Shown: in pieces, positions 57,578 through 58,085 of the stretch
How the letters are laid out: each line of letters opens with the position of its first letter
Numbering within the stretch: position 1 is the first letter of the stretch
Notes under the pieces: model-generated
Databases searched by the model: none
What the model saw: only the letters and a program-made list of their open reading frames with translations
What the model was told of the DNA's origin: nothing
Source: an uncultured bacterium
GTDB lineage: Bacteria; Bacillota_I; Bacilli_A; RFN20; CAG-826
Reading direction: 5' to 3'
Length of the DNA: 58,085 nucleotides
NCBI GenBank assembly: GCA_949299165.1
Contig: CASFZJ010000007.1
Location: forward strand, 1 to 58,085
Position numbers and translations under genes: made by a program

Positions 57578-57754
57578 AAAAACCTTGCAAATCTCATATA
57601 TTTTTGCAAAAACATAAAAATAGTACTTTTTTAAATATTTCCTAGGAAAAATGTAAAAAAGTACTACTATTTTTTATTTTTGTTAACTTTTTTTAAAATT
57701 TCTAAGAAAAATTGCAAAAAGTCTACTTTTTAAGTTTTTATTAAGCATAATAAC
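57578..57754. repeat. intergenic repeat cluster
   Basis: Dispersed motif copy on the minus strand (57578-57596, TGAGATTTGCAAGGTTTTT), TAGTACTTTTTT at 57619-57632, CCTAGG at 57641-57646 and AAAAAAGTACTACTATTTTT at 57655-57674. No gene. Confidence 0.5.
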
Positions 57755-58085
57755 AATCCACCAGCCTAGCTGGTGGTTTTTCTTTTTCGGGCAACTAAGC
57801 CCTCGAATACCAGCCGCCGCATGTTGCGGCGAAAGCAACGCGTCACCGCCGCTATTTTCTTTTGCTTCCGCTACAACAATCTACCCGTTCAACGGGTCAT
57901 CTGGAAATTCCAGAGCCAGTTGCATTACTTGTTCATCATCTTTTTATTGATTTTGGATGTACGCTTTTATTTTCTCGGTGTTTTTGCCGACTGTGTCGAC
58001 ATAAAACCCTCGACACCAAAATTGTCTGTTTCTGTATTTATATTTCATGTTTCCCCGCTTTTGATATATCATCAAACTTGATTTG
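57755..58085 (-). mobile_element. right end of an IS200-type insertion sequence, partial
   Basis: Markedly more GC-rich than its surroundings, with a perfect terminal hairpin CCACCAGC/GCTGGTGG (57758-57776) followed by T-rich DNA that can stop plus-strand transcription. A second hairpin GCCGC/GCGGC lies near 57810-57828. TnpA enters from the right edge. The element continues beyond the window. Confidence 0.85.
57881..58085 (-). pseudogene. tnpA: IS200-family TnpA transposase C-terminal part with in-frame stop
   Basis: Minus-strand frame from the window edge reads KSSLMIYQKRGNMKYKYRNR, then QFWCRGFYVDTVGKN and KIKAYIQNQ, the Y1 transposase end with its catalytic Tyr. A TAA (57944-57946) falls where relatives have Leu, and the same frame goes on KDDEQVMQLALEFPDDPLNG to TAG (57881-57883). 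Enzyme cut to YIQNQ may still work since the Tyr precedes the stop. The N-terminal HUH part is outside the window. Confidence 0.8.

Noticed and set aside
57773-58081. Plus-strand open frame of 102 codons at the right edge
   Set aside because: It is the antisense of the IS200 TnpA frame, which matches the transposase family on the minus strand.

Overview
The window looks like a chromosome segment of a low-GC Gram-positive bacterium, probably a small-genome member of the Bacilli/Mollicutes side of the Firmicutes. The evidence is very AT-rich DNA, AAGGAGG ribosome binding sites, the S10-spc-alpha ribosomal gene order, zinc-type S14, a CpoA/alDGS-like glycolipid glycosyltransferase, and UGG for tryptophan with no sign of UGA recoding. 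The species cannot be fixed from the sequence alone.

Layout. 1-15069 (minus strand): one unbroken S10-spc-alpha ribosomal protein operon from rpsJ to rplQ, with secY, adk, map, infA and rpoA but no rpmD. A strong promoter and a folded leader precede it and two terminators follow it. 15400-23404: glycosyltransferases mixed with a queuosine set (queH, queA, tgt, queT); queT has a promoter and a compact hairpin leader that could be a preQ1 riboswitch. 23405-24427: a gene-poor kilobase holding a candidate small RNA with its own consensus promoter and terminator. 24428-35213: a PfkB-type kinase, a MarR-controlled heterodimeric ABC exporter, an operon of an enoate-reductase-like flavoenzyme with both aconitase X subunits, and a divergent fucose-isomerase-like gene. 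35260-43815: an ABC-F ATPase, prs, and a four-gene nucleoside importer under a guanine riboswitch. 44231-47946: a lipase-like hydrolase, a membrane glycosyltransferase and a Y-family polymerase. 48090-49670: a TnpB element without TnpA. 49675-57494: a cation P-type ATPase under a yybP-ykoY (Mn2+) riboswitch, a membrane-anchored endonuclease I, NAD(P)HX repair, exonuclease III and a DUF362 protein. 57755-58085: the end of an IS200-type insertion whose TnpA frame holds an in-frame stop.

The genes point to a scavenging lifestyle. A surface nuclease could release nucleotides, a purine-regulated importer brings in nucleosides, Prs makes PRPP, and QueT with QueA/QueH/Tgt builds queuosine from an imported precursor.

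The signals least explained by known families are: (i) a dispersed 20-bp motif, consensus TTGAGWTTTGCRRGGTTTTT, present about 15 times in genes, trailers and intergenic DNA on both strands; (ii) a TnpB element whose downstream RNA arm is perfectly complementary to the start of its own tnpB; (iii) the orphan small RNA near 23.6 kb; and (iv) the aconitase X / flavoenzyme / sugar-isomerase cluster.
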